Source of the DNA: Mycobacterium sp. | Lineage (GTDB): Bacteria; Actinomycetota; Actinomycetes; Mycobacteriales; Mycobacteriaceae | DNA length: 8,952 nucleotides | Direction: 5' to 3' | Assembly (NCBI GenBank): GCA_023264755.1 | Contig: JAHFVB010000175.1 | Coordinates: 1-8,952, forward strand | In this document: one piece after another, positions 1 through 5,724 of the stretch | How positions within the stretch are numbered: position 1 is the first letter of the stretch | Layout of the letters: each line of letters begins with the position of its first letter | Position numbers and translations under genes: made by a program | Notes under the pieces: generated by a model | The model's database searches: none | Told to the model about the DNA's origin: nothing | The model's input: the letters and a program-made list of their open reading frames with translations, nothing else

Positions 1-2
1 CC

Positions 3-935
3 GGACTTGACGTTACGACGGGCATCACGGCAACCACGGACCTCGGTGCCGTGCTCGCCACCGAACCAGAATGCGCGGTGTACACCGCGATGGCCGACAA
101 CCGCCTGGTCGAGGCGTTGGAGGACTACCGGCGCATTCTGGCTGCCGGTGTCAACGTCGTCGCCAGCGCCGCGGTGTTCCTGCAATACCCGTGGGGCACG
201 CTGCCCGCCGACATGATCACGCCCATCGAGGAGGCCGCCGCCGCCGGCAAGGCCAGTCTGTTCGTCAACGGCATCGACCCCGGCTTCGCCAACGACCTGC
301 TGCCGATGGCGTTGGCCGGAACGTGCCAGCGCGTCCAACAGATCCGATGCATGGAGATCATCAACTACGACACCTACGACAGCGCCACGGTGATGTTCGA
401 CGTGATGGGCTTCGGAAAGCCACTCGACGAGATTCCGATGCTGCTGCAGCCGGGCGTACTGAGCCTGGCCTGGGGTTCGGTGGTGCGGCAGCTGGCCGCC
501 GGCCTGGCCATCGAGCTCGACGAGGTGACCGAAACCTACGTCCGCGAACCCGCGCCGGAGGCGTTCGACATCGCCTCCGGCCACATCGCTCAGGGCACCG
601 CGGCGGCGCTGCGCTTCGAGGTCCGCGGAATGAAGGACGGCAAGGCCGCCGTCGTGCTCGAACACGTCACCCGACTGCGCGACGATCTGCGCCCCGACTG
701 GCCGCAACCGGCCCAGGAAGGTGGCTCGTACCGCATCGAGCTCACCGGCGAACCGTCCTACGCGCTGGACCTCTGCCTCTCGAGCGCCTACGGGGATCAC
801 AACCACGCCGGCCTGGTGGCCACGGCCGCACGGGTGGTCAACGCCATCCCGGAAGTGGTCGCCGCGGCACCTGGGATTCGCACCACGCTCGACTTGCCGC
901 TCGTGACCGGAAAAGGGTTGTACGCTGGCGATTGA
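3..935 (+). CDS. DapB-like / 2,4-diaminopentanoate dehydrogenase-like NAD(P)-binding protein (5' truncated)
   Basis: The frame is open from the first full codon at the left edge to a TGA at 933-935, giving 310 visible residues. Family members are about 350 residues long, so the N-terminal nucleotide-binding start (the GxxGxxG strand-helix) lies outside the window. GTG at 51 is an internal codon, because coding sequence continues upstream without a stop. The visible part has the shape of the second half of the DapB-like Rossmann dehydrogenases: the motif NGIDPGFANDLLP (nt 267-305), a central alpha/beta substrate domain, and a C-terminal segment around DHNHAGLVATAARVVNAIP (nt about 795-851) ending in LPLVTGKGLYAGD. 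Related proteins include 2,4-diaminopentanoate dehydrogenase and the M. tuberculosis protein I remember as Rv0926c. It is probably a cytosolic NAD(P)-dependent oxidoreductase, but the real substrate cannot be read from the sequence. A 42-bp gap with no obvious terminator separates it from the next gene, so co-transcription is possible. Confidence 0.8.
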   Translation, partial: GLDVTTGITATTDLGAVLATEPECAVYTAMADNRLVEALEDYRRILAAGVNVVASAAVFLQYPWGTLPADMITPIEEAAAAGKASLFVNGIDPGFANDLLPMALAGTCQRVQQIRCMEIINYDTYDSATVMFDVMGFGKPLDEIPMLLQPGVLSLAWGSVVRQLAAGLAIELDEVTETYVREPAPEAFDIASGHIAQGTAAALRFEVRGMKDGKAAVVLEHVTRLRDDLRPDWPQPAQEGGSYRIELTGEPSYALDLCLSSAYGDHNHAGLVATAARVVNAIPEVVAAAPGIRTTLDLPLVTGKGLYAGD

Positions 936-977
936 CTGCCAAGACTCGCAGCCAGCCGACGAGAAGAGCCCACACCG

Positions 978-1280
978 ATGCGGACCACGCGCTACCTGAT
1001 TCCCTTGCTCGCCGCGGCAAGCGCCGCGGCAATCGTGCTGGCTCCGCTGGCGTCCGCCGATCCGTCGGACGAGGTATCGAACCAGCCCGCGTGCACCACC
1101 ACCGGCGGCGACGGCGGCTACACCGGCACCACCACCACCGAGTGCCAGACCCCGGGCAACGTGCAGATCGACGCCACGGCGCCCGCGCCCGAGTACCCGT
1201 TCGACGACGGGTTCTTCGGACCCGCGTTCATCCTGGGCGGCGGCGGTGGCAACAGCGGCGGTGGCGGCGGCCACCGGTAG
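978..1280 (+). CDS. Small secreted two-cysteine protein with Gly-rich tail
   Basis: This is a 100-residue protein of unknown function with an evident Sec signal peptide: a short basic start (MRTTR), a hydrophobic core (residues 6-24) and an A-x-A cleavage site, predicted as ASA-27 | DP-28. The mature part is about 73 residues. It is Thr/Gly-rich around a cysteine pair (C39 and C56) that could form one disulfide, followed by a Pro-rich acidic stretch and a low-complexity tail of two Gly-5 runs separated by Asn-Ser (residues about 89-98). The ATG has only a weak purine stretch (GAGAAG, 961-966) upstream. The start is chosen because the signal peptide begins there. Such short exported Ala/Gly/Thr-rich proteins are common in mycobacteria and mostly uncharacterised. 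The next gene has the same plan (signal peptide, two Cys, T-x-C-x-T-x-G region), which suggests an old duplication. A role in the cell wall or outer surface is only a guess. Confidence 0.78.
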   Translation: MRTTRYLIPLLAAASAAAIVLAPLASADPSDEVSNQPACTTTGGDGGYTGTTTTECQTPGNVQIDATAPAPEYPFDDGFFGPAFILGGGGGNSGGGGGHR

Positions 1281-1297
1281 TTTCCCTCTGGCCCACT

Positions 1298-1303
1298 AGG
1301 AGG
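1298..1303 (+). promoter_or_regulatory. Strong Shine-Dalgarno site for the GTG start at 1309
   Basis: AGGAGG lies five bases before GTG 1309-1311. It is the best ribosome binding site in the window and fixes the start of the second small secreted protein at a GTG codon. Confidence 0.85.
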
Positions 1304-1308
1304 CCAAC

Positions 1309-1554
1309 GTGTCGCTTCATATCGGTCACACCCGTTCCCTGGCAACGGCTTTCGCGGTAGTCGGCGCTGCCGCGGCGGTCGTGTTCGCGCCCGCGGCGCA
1401 GGCCCGTCCGGACTGCACTCAAACCGGTCCCAACACCACGCTGTGCACGACCAACGGCAGCTCCGCGATCACGACGTCACCCCCACCGATGCAAGGCCCC
1501 AACTACGGCGGCTGGCCGATGTACGGCTTCGGGGGCCTAGCCATCCGCTGGTAG
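1309..1554 (+). CDS. Small secreted two-cysteine protein
   Basis: This is an 81-residue protein of unknown function with a GTG start set by a perfect AGGAGG five bases upstream. Residues 1-32 form a Sec signal peptide: a polar/basic start, an Ala/Val-rich core (residues 11-28) and the cleavage site AQA-32 | RP-33. The mature part is only 49 residues, with cysteines at 36 and 46, a Pro-rich stretch, a Gly/Tyr/Trp-rich C-terminus (NYGGWPMYGFGG) and the end AIRW. By eye its region around C46 (T-T-L-C-T-T-N-G-x-x-x-I) lines up with the region around C56 of the preceding protein (T-T-E-C-Q-T-P-G-x-x-x-I), so the two are probably paralogues. The 28-bp gap between them suggests one transcript. The last codons and the stop TAG lie in the first copy of a 14-bp tandem repeat. 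No function can be assigned. It is probably exported and disulfide-bonded. Confidence 0.82.
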   Translation: MSLHIGHTRSLATAFAVVGAAAAVVFAPAAQARPDCTQTGPNTTLCTTNGSSAITTSPPPMQGPNYGGWPMYGFGGLAIRW

Positions 1555-1580
1555 CCATCCGCTGGTAGCCATCCGTGGTG
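1540..1580 (+). repeat. 14-bp tandem repeat across the stop codon of the small secreted gene
   Basis: The unit GCCATCCGCTGGTA occurs exactly at 1540-1553 and 1554-1567. A degenerate third copy, one base shorter, lies at 1568-1580 (GCCATCCGTGGTGA). The first copy encodes the last residues AIRW and the start of the TAG stop. Later copies are untranslated. This looks like replication slippage and may be variable between strains. Confidence 0.9.
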
Positions 1581-1623
1581 ATCGTGGGCATTAGCCCAGC
1601 CTTCGTTGCCCGCCGGGTCGAGT

Positions 1624-1637
1624 TTCGGCTAGCCTAA
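1624..1637. promoter_or_regulatory. Candidate DtxR-family (MntR/IdeR-type) operator upstream of mntH
   Basis: TTCGGCTAGCCTAA is a 14-bp inverted repeat with a perfect 8-bp core (GGCTAGCC, 1627-1634), AA/TT at its ends and one mismatched pair. It lies about 40 bp before the mntH start. Its last bases run into TAACTT (1635-1640), which fits the mycobacterial TANNNT -10 pattern, so a bound protein could block the promoter. Half-sites of the type AGGCTA/TAGCCT are typical of Mn- or Fe-sensing DtxR-family repressors, and bacterial mntH genes are commonly controlled by MntR. The assignment is an inference from position and shape. An Fe-type 19-bp IdeR box is not fully matched. Confidence 0.45.
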
Positions 1638-1661
1638 CTTTTCTGTTCGAGTTGGCGGATC

Positions 1662-1667
1662 GAAGGG
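1662..1667 (+). promoter_or_regulatory. Ribosome binding site deciding the TTG start of mntH
   Basis: GAAGGG lies eight bases before TTG 1676-1678, which is good spacing. The nearby ATG at 1669 is in another frame. The only in-frame alternative, GTG 1694, has no well-placed Shine-Dalgarno sequence. An in-frame TGA at 1670-1672 excludes any start further upstream. Confidence 0.6.
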
Positions 1668-1675
1668 TATGAGGG

Positions 1676-2902
1676 TTGCTCACGGTCAACACGGTGTCCC
1701 CGCGGCGGAGTTGGCTGCTGCTCGGCCCCGCGTTCGTCGCCGCCATCGCCTACGTCGACCCGGGCAACGTCGCGGCCAATGTCAGCGCCGGCGCCCAGTA
1801 CGGCTACCTGTTGGTCTGGGTCATCCTGGTCGCCAACGTCATGGCCGGACTGGTGCAGTACCTATCGGCCAAGCTGGGCCTCGTCACCGGACACTCGCTG
1901 CCTGAATCCGTCGCAGCCCGGACCCGCACCCCGACCCGCGTCGCGTACTGGATCCAGGCCGAACTCGTGGCCATGGCAACCGATCTCGCCGAAGTGGTCG
2001 GCGGAGCCATCGCGCTGCACCTGCTGTTCGAACTGCCGCTGTTCGTGGGCGGACTGATCACCGGCGTCGTGTCTATGCTGCTGCTGGCCGTGCAAAACCG
2101 AAGCGGCCAACGGGTTTTCGAGCGGGTCATCACCGGCCTGCTACTCATCATCGCGATCGGATTCCTGACCAGCTTGTTCGTCGAGCCACCCGCCCCGGGG
2201 GACGTGCTCGCCGGCCTGGTGCCGCGCTTCGAGGGCCCCGAGAGCATCCTGCTGGCCACCGCGATGCTGGGCGCCACCGTGATGCCGCACGCGGTGTACC
2301 TGCACTCAGGGCTGGCCAGGGACCGTCACGGCCATCCCGACGCCGGAGCCCCGCGCCGCCGACTGTTGCGGATCACCCGCTACGACGTCGCCATCGCGAT
2401 GCTGGTCGCTGGCGCGGTGAACCTGGCCATGCTGCTGGTGGCGGCTACCAACCTCCAGGGGATGGAGGGCACCGACTCTATCGAGGGGGCCCACGCGGCA
2501 GTGCGCGACACGCTCGGCTCCACGGTGGCGTTGTTCTTCGCGATCGGGCTGCTGGCCTCCGGGCTCGCCTCGACGTCGGTCGGCGCCTACGCGGGCGCGA
2601 TGATCATGCAGGGCCTGCTGCGCCGCTCCTATCCGCTGCTGCTGCGCCGCCTCGTCACGCTGCTACCCGCGCTGGTCGTGCTGGCGATCGGCGTCGATCC
2701 CAGTCGCGTGCTGGTGCTCTCGCAAGTAGTGCTGTCCTTCGGCATTCCGTTCGCGCTGATCCCGCTCGTCCGGCTGACGGCCGACCGCACGCTGATGGGC
2801 GACGACGCGAATCACCGGATCACCACCGTGCTGGGGTGGACGGTGGCGGCCATCATCTGCGTCTTGAACGTCGTGCTCATCTACCTCACCGTGACGGGCT
2901 GA
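1676..2902 (+). CDS. mntH: NRAMP-family Mn2+/Fe2+ : H+ symporter (MntH)
   Basis: This 408-residue polytopic membrane protein of usual NRAMP length (about 11 membrane segments) imports divalent manganese or iron with protons. Diagnostic motifs are present: YVDPGN at residues 26-31 in the unwound part of TM1 (metal-binding Asp28 and Asn31), ATDLAEVVG at 101-109 in TM3, and VMPHAVYLHS at 202-211 in TM6, with the metal-contacting Met203 and His205. SFGIPFALIPL at 354-364 is also family-typical. The start is TTG at 1676, supported by the GAAGGG site. GTG 1694 would remove six residues and leave TM1 intact. A DtxR-type palindrome lies upstream, so repression by Mn (MntR) is likely. The stop TGA overlaps the ATG of the next gene by one base (TGATG), so the two are translationally coupled. 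The sequence and neighbour match what I remember of M. tuberculosis Rv0924c. No key residue is missing. Confidence 0.95.
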   Translation: MLTVNTVSPRRSWLLLGPAFVAAIAYVDPGNVAANVSAGAQYGYLLVWVILVANVMAGLVQYLSAKLGLVTGHSLPESVAARTRTPTRVAYWIQAELVAMATDLAEVVGGAIALHLLFELPLFVGGLITGVVSMLLLAVQNRSGQRVFERVITGLLLIIAIGFLTSLFVEPPAPGDVLAGLVPRFEGPESILLATAMLGATVMPHAVYLHSGLARDRHGHPDAGAPRRRLLRITRYDVAIAMLVAGAVNLAMLLVAATNLQGMEGTDSIEGAHAAVRDTLGSTVALFFAIGLLASGLASTSVGAYAGAMIMQGLLRRSYPLLLRRLVTLLPALVVLAIGVDPSRVLVLSQVVLSFGIPFALIPLVRLTADRTLMGDDANHRITTVLGWTVAAIICVLNVVLIYLTVTG

Positions 2903-3957
2903 TGCAGGCCTACTTCGCCTACGGCTCCAATCTCTCCGTGTCGCAGATGGCCCACCGCTGCCCCGACGCGGTCGACCCGCGCCCTGCCACGCTCGCCGAT
3001 CACGACTGGCTCATCAACGAACGCGGCGTGGCCACGGTCGAGCCGTTCGAGGGCGGAGAGGTGCACGGCATTCTCTGGCAGGTCAGCGACGGCGACCTCG
3101 CCGCCCTGGACCGTGCCGAGGGCGTGCCCCAGCGGTACCGCCGCGACCGGCTGACGGTCGACACCGCGGACGGACCGGTCGAGGCGTGGGTGTACATCGA
3201 CCACCGCGTCCAACCGGGTCAGGCCCGGGAAGGCTATCTGGAGCGCGTCATCGCGGCGGCCGCCCACCACGGTCTTCCGGACCGTTGGGTCGAGTTCCTG
3301 CACCGGTGGGATCCGGTCAACTGGCCGCGTCAGTTGGGCGAACCGGATCCGTCGGCACCGCAATCGCTTTCCGAATTGCTGGCCGAACCCGGCGTCACCG
3401 AGACCAGTGTGTTGAGGTCGACGTTCGGCTTCCTCGCCATCCACGGCGGCGGGCTGGAGAAGATGACCGACGTCATCGCCGAGCGGGCGGCCATCGCCGC
3501 CGGCGCCTCGTCATACCTGGTGCGGCATCCGCCCGACTATCCGAACCACCTGCCGTCCAGCGCCTTTCGCGCCGCGGAATCGCCAGTACTCGCGGAGTTC
3601 CTCGACCACGTCGACGTGGTCGTGTCGTTGCACGGCTACGGGCGCCTGCACCGGAGCACGCACCTGCTCGTCGGAGGTCGCAACCGCGGCCTGGCCGTCC
3701 ACCTCGCCACCCACGTCGTCATACCCGGATACGAACTCGTCACCGAGCTCGAACGCATACCCCATGAACTGCGTGGGATGCACCCCAACAATCCGGTGAA
3801 CCTCCCGCGCGAAGGCGGCGCACAGCTCGAACTGTCCCCGCGCGTGCGGGGTATCAGCCCGCGTAGCGGAATGGTCGGCGACAGCGGATTGACCCGTGCC
3901 GCAGCCTCGCTGGTCGACGGGCTCGCCGCAGCGGCGACGTCGTGGCCGCCGGGCTGA
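2902..3957 (+). CDS. Fusion of gamma-glutamylcyclotransferase-like and poly-gamma-glutamate hydrolase-like domains
   Basis: This is a 351-residue protein with two domains. Residues 1-135 resemble the gamma-glutamylcyclotransferase fold: substrate-loop motif AYGSNLS at 6-12, the GILW strand at 57-60, and the likely catalytic Glu73 in LDRAEGVP. Residues about 155-345 resemble the PGA hydrolase family (DUF867, YjqB/PghP, an M14-carboxypeptidase-like zinc fold): AIHGGGLEKMTD at 179-190 (probable zinc ligands His181 and Glu186), VVSLHGYG at 240-247 (His244), HPNNPVNLPREGG at 294-306, and the candidate catalytic Glu310 in QLELSPRVRG. Both domains would act on gamma-glutamyl bonds, so one peptide may cut gamma-glutamyl chains or peptides and then cyclise the released unit to 5-oxoproline. 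That coupling is inference. No signal peptide is present, so it is cytosolic. The start is ATG 2902, one base inside the mntH stop. Earlier in-frame codons would lie inside mntH. A similar gene follows mntH in M. tuberculosis (Rv0923c, from memory). Confidence 0.82.
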   Translation: MQAYFAYGSNLSVSQMAHRCPDAVDPRPATLADHDWLINERGVATVEPFEGGEVHGILWQVSDGDLAALDRAEGVPQRYRRDRLTVDTADGPVEAWVYIDHRVQPGQAREGYLERVIAAAAHHGLPDRWVEFLHRWDPVNWPRQLGEPDPSAPQSLSELLAEPGVTETSVLRSTFGFLAIHGGGLEKMTDVIAERAAIAAGASSYLVRHPPDYPNHLPSSAFRAAESPVLAEFLDHVDVVVSLHGYGRLHRSTHLLVGGRNRGLAVHLATHVVIPGYELVTELERIPHELRGMHPNNPVNLPREGGAQLELSPRVRGISPRSGMVGDSGLTRAAASLVDGLAAAATSWPPG

Positions 3958-3960
3958 GTC

Positions 3961-5643
3961 CTACTCCTCCAAGTCCAGCACCGGTGTCGGCCGCTGGAGC
4001 CCGCCGAGTTCACCTCGGACATAGGTCCCCCGGATGCGGATTCCCGGAAGTTCCAGTGCAGGTGTTTCGCGAGGGTCGCGATCCAACCACACCAGGTCCG
4101 CGCTCGCGCCGGGGACCAGCCGGCCCCAAACCCCTTCGGCGAAGGCCTGTTCGGCGACCCCGGCGGTGTAGGCGCTCAGCGCGCGTTCGATGGTGAGCAG
4201 CTCCTCGGGGGTCCAACCGCCCTCGGGCTCACCCTCCGCGGTCTGCCGGGACACCGCGACCGCAATGCCGTCGAGCGGCGCCCCGGACGAGACGGGCCAG
4301 TCCGAACCGAGCGCCAGCGGGGCGCCCGACCGGTCGAGCGAGCGCATCCGGTACTGCTTGTCGGCGCGGTCTTGTCCGAGCCTCGGGACGGTGAGCACCG
4401 TCATCAGGGCGTCCAACTGCGCCCACAGTGGCTGCATGCATGGGATGACACCGAGTTGGGCGAAGCGCTCCAGGTCGGCATCGTCGACCAGCTGCACGTG
4501 GGCGATCACGGGGCGACGATCACGCGGGCCGTTGCACTCGACGGCGTACTCGATGGCATCCAGCGCTTGCCGCACCGCGGCGTCGCCGATGGCGTGAATG
4601 TGGATCTGCAAACCCAATTCGTCGACCCGGCGCGCGGCCTCGGCCAGACTCCGGCCCTCCCACACCGTCATACCCAAGTTGCTTTCCGGGTCGCTACGCT
4701 CCTGCCCTCCGTGCGAGTGCAGGCCCGAGCAGTACGGCGCCAGCAGCGCCCCCGTCTCGTTCTCCACGACGCCGTCGGCGAAGAACTTCACCGTCTGCGC
4801 GGTCAGGAACGGCGAGCCGAGCTCCTCGACGCGCCGCTTGGCCGCCGCGAAGTGCTCCAGTTGGGTGTCGAAGTGGCGTGGGTCGGCATACAACGCCAGG
4901 TTGAACCTGATCCGCAGCGCCCCTCGCTCGGCGGCCGCGACGTAGGTGTCCACGTCGGCGGGCTCCACCCACGCGTCCTGCACCCAGGTCACCCCCCTGG
5001 CCAGGTAGTAGTCGGCGGCGGTGCCGAGCGCGGCCACGCGGACCTCTTCGTCGGGCGGAGGCAGGACAGCCGAGACGAGGTCGACGGCGCCCCACTCGCG
5101 CAGGGTGCCCAGCACCGAACCGTCGGCCCGGCGGGGTAGCTCGCCGAGCACTGGATCGGGGGTATCCGCGGTGATGCCGGCGAGTTCCAGGGCGACGGAG
5201 TTGACCCACATGGTGTGGTAGTCCCACGCCCGCAATGCGACCGGCCGGTCGGGCACCGCCTCGTCGAGCCAGCGCGCGTCGAACAGCCCGCCTTCGGCCA
5301 GGCTGCTGTCGTAGGAGGCGCCGACGATCCAGTCCAGGTCGGGATTGTCCTTGGCGAAGCGGCGCACTTCCTCGACTAGCTGCTCCACCGACGTGCACGG
5401 CCGCACCGCAGGGCCCACGTACTCCAGCCCGCCCAGCAGCGGATGGGCGTGCCCGTCACCGAAGGACGGCATGAGGAAACCGCCCTGCAGGTCTACTTCC
5501 GTAGTCGCGGGCTGCTCGGCGGCCAACTGCTCGGCCCGGTCGCCCAGACCTGCGATGACACCGTCGACGACCACCAGCGCATGGGTGGTCGGTTCGGAGC
5601 TACCCGTCCAAATGGTTCCGTTGCGAAAGACCGTCGTCGCCAC
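3961..5643 (-). CDS. YtcJ-type metal-dependent amidohydrolase (amidohydrolase family 3)
   Basis: This is a cytosolic hydrolase of the amidohydrolase superfamily, 560 residues from the GTG at 5643, or 577 from an upstream ATG at 5694. In the 577-residue numbering the metal-site motifs are: DGHAH (His82, His84) after a small beta-sandwich start; KFFADG with Lys303; HIHAIGD (His365, His367); the histidine of VIAHVQ (His399); and GSDWP (Asp465). The C-terminal SADLVWLDRDP returns to the beta-sandwich. This order is that of the YtcJ / N-substituted formamide deformylase group. The substrate cannot be told. GTG 5643 is preferred because homologues start near VFRNGTIWTG, a TANNNT -10 lies seven bases before it (leaderless start), and the ATG at 5694 would sit inside the -35 of the divergent promoter. 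Neither start has a clear Shine-Dalgarno sequence. GTG 5661 is also possible. The gene faces the preceding one, with three bases between stop codons, so transcription may read into each other. Confidence 0.88.
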   Translation of the reverse strand: MATTVFRNGTIWTGSSEPTTHALVVVDGVIAGLGDRAEQLAAEQPATTEVDLQGGFLMPSFGDGHAHPLLGGLEYVGPAVRPCTSVEQLVEEVRRFAKDNPDLDWIVGASYDSSLAEGGLFDARWLDEAVPDRPVALRAWDYHTMWVNSVALELAGITADTPDPVLGELPRRADGSVLGTLREWGAVDLVSAVLPPPDEEVRVAALGTAADYYLARGVTWVQDAWVEPADVDTYVAAAERGALRIRFNLALYADPRHFDTQLEHFAAAKRRVEELGSPFLTAQTVKFFADGVVENETGALLAPYCSGLHSHGGQERSDPESNLGMTVWEGRSLAEAARRVDELGLQIHIHAIGDAAVRQALDAIEYAVECNGPRDRRPVIAHVQLVDDADLERFAQLGVIPCMQPLWAQLDALMTVLTVPRLGQDRADKQYRMRSLDRSGAPLALGSDWPVSSGAPLDGIAVAVSRQTAEGEPEGGWTPEELLTIERALSAYTAGVAEQAFAEGVWGRLVPGASADLVWLDRDPRETPALELPGIRIRGTYVRGELGGLQRPTPVLDLEE

Positions 5644-5650
5644 CCACGGG

Positions 5651-5656
5651 ACAATA
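5651..5656 (-). promoter_or_regulatory. Candidate -10 for a leaderless amidohydrolase transcript
   Basis: On the minus strand TATTGT (fits TANNNT) ends seven bases before GTG 5643, placing the transcription start at or next to the GTG. No good -35 is visible. Leaderless genes are frequent in mycobacteria. This is weak evidence by itself, but it agrees with the preferred start. Confidence 0.3.
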
Positions 5657-5690
5657 CGCACGGAGCTCGATCTTGGCCGGTTGATCAAGC

Positions 5691-5717
5691 CCATCCAACG
5701 CGCGACCGGCTCCGAAT
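5691..5717 (+). promoter_or_regulatory. Candidate SigK (ECF sigma factor) promoter of the FAD oxidoreductase operon
   Basis: CCATCC (5691-5696) and CCGAAT (5712-5717) match both elements I remember for the mycobacterial SigK promoter (CCATCC ... CCGAAT), separated here by 15 bases. I remember the spacer as 16-17, so this is a little short. The -10 ends seven bases before GTG 5725, which would give a leaderless mRNA. In M. tuberculosis the homologous genes form the start of the sigK locus and belong to the SigK regulon, so position and motif agree. Single hexamers occur elsewhere in the window by chance. The paired, correctly oriented and placed match is what counts. Confidence 0.65.
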
Positions 5718-5724
5718 CATTGGC

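Noticed and set aside
1236..1277. Glycine-repeat tail as a PE_PGRS-type sequence
   Set aside because: It is only a short run of Gly with Asn, Ser and His at the end of a 100-residue secreted protein. There is no PE domain or GGA/GGX repeat array.
71..1360. Long +2-frame ORF of 429 codons over the dehydrogenase and first small secreted gene
   Set aside because: The translation is Arg/Gly/His-rich low complexity with no domain motifs, typical of a shadow frame in high-GC DNA. The dehydrogenase and signal-peptide frames explain the region.
1541..1574. Three CCATCC hexamers in the tandem repeat as SigK -35 elements
   Set aside because: No CCGAAT-like -10 follows at 15-17 bases from any of them. 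CCATCC also occurs elsewhere in coding DNA by chance.
4372..5139. 255-codon plus-strand ORF antisense to the amidohydrolase
   Set aside because: It has no recognisable motif, and the opposite strand carries the full set of amidohydrolase metal ligands.
5644..5694. ATG 5694 as the amidohydrolase start
   Set aside because: Not excluded, but the 17 added residues look unlike the family N-terminus, the ATG overlaps the SigK-type -35, and no Shine-Dalgarno sequence precedes it. GTG 5643 is preferred.
5443..5724. Upstream extension of the FAD oxidoreductase frame
   Set aside because: The frame is open, but it would overlap the divergent gene by some 200 bases and add about 94 residues before the GxGxxG motif. 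It does not match family length.
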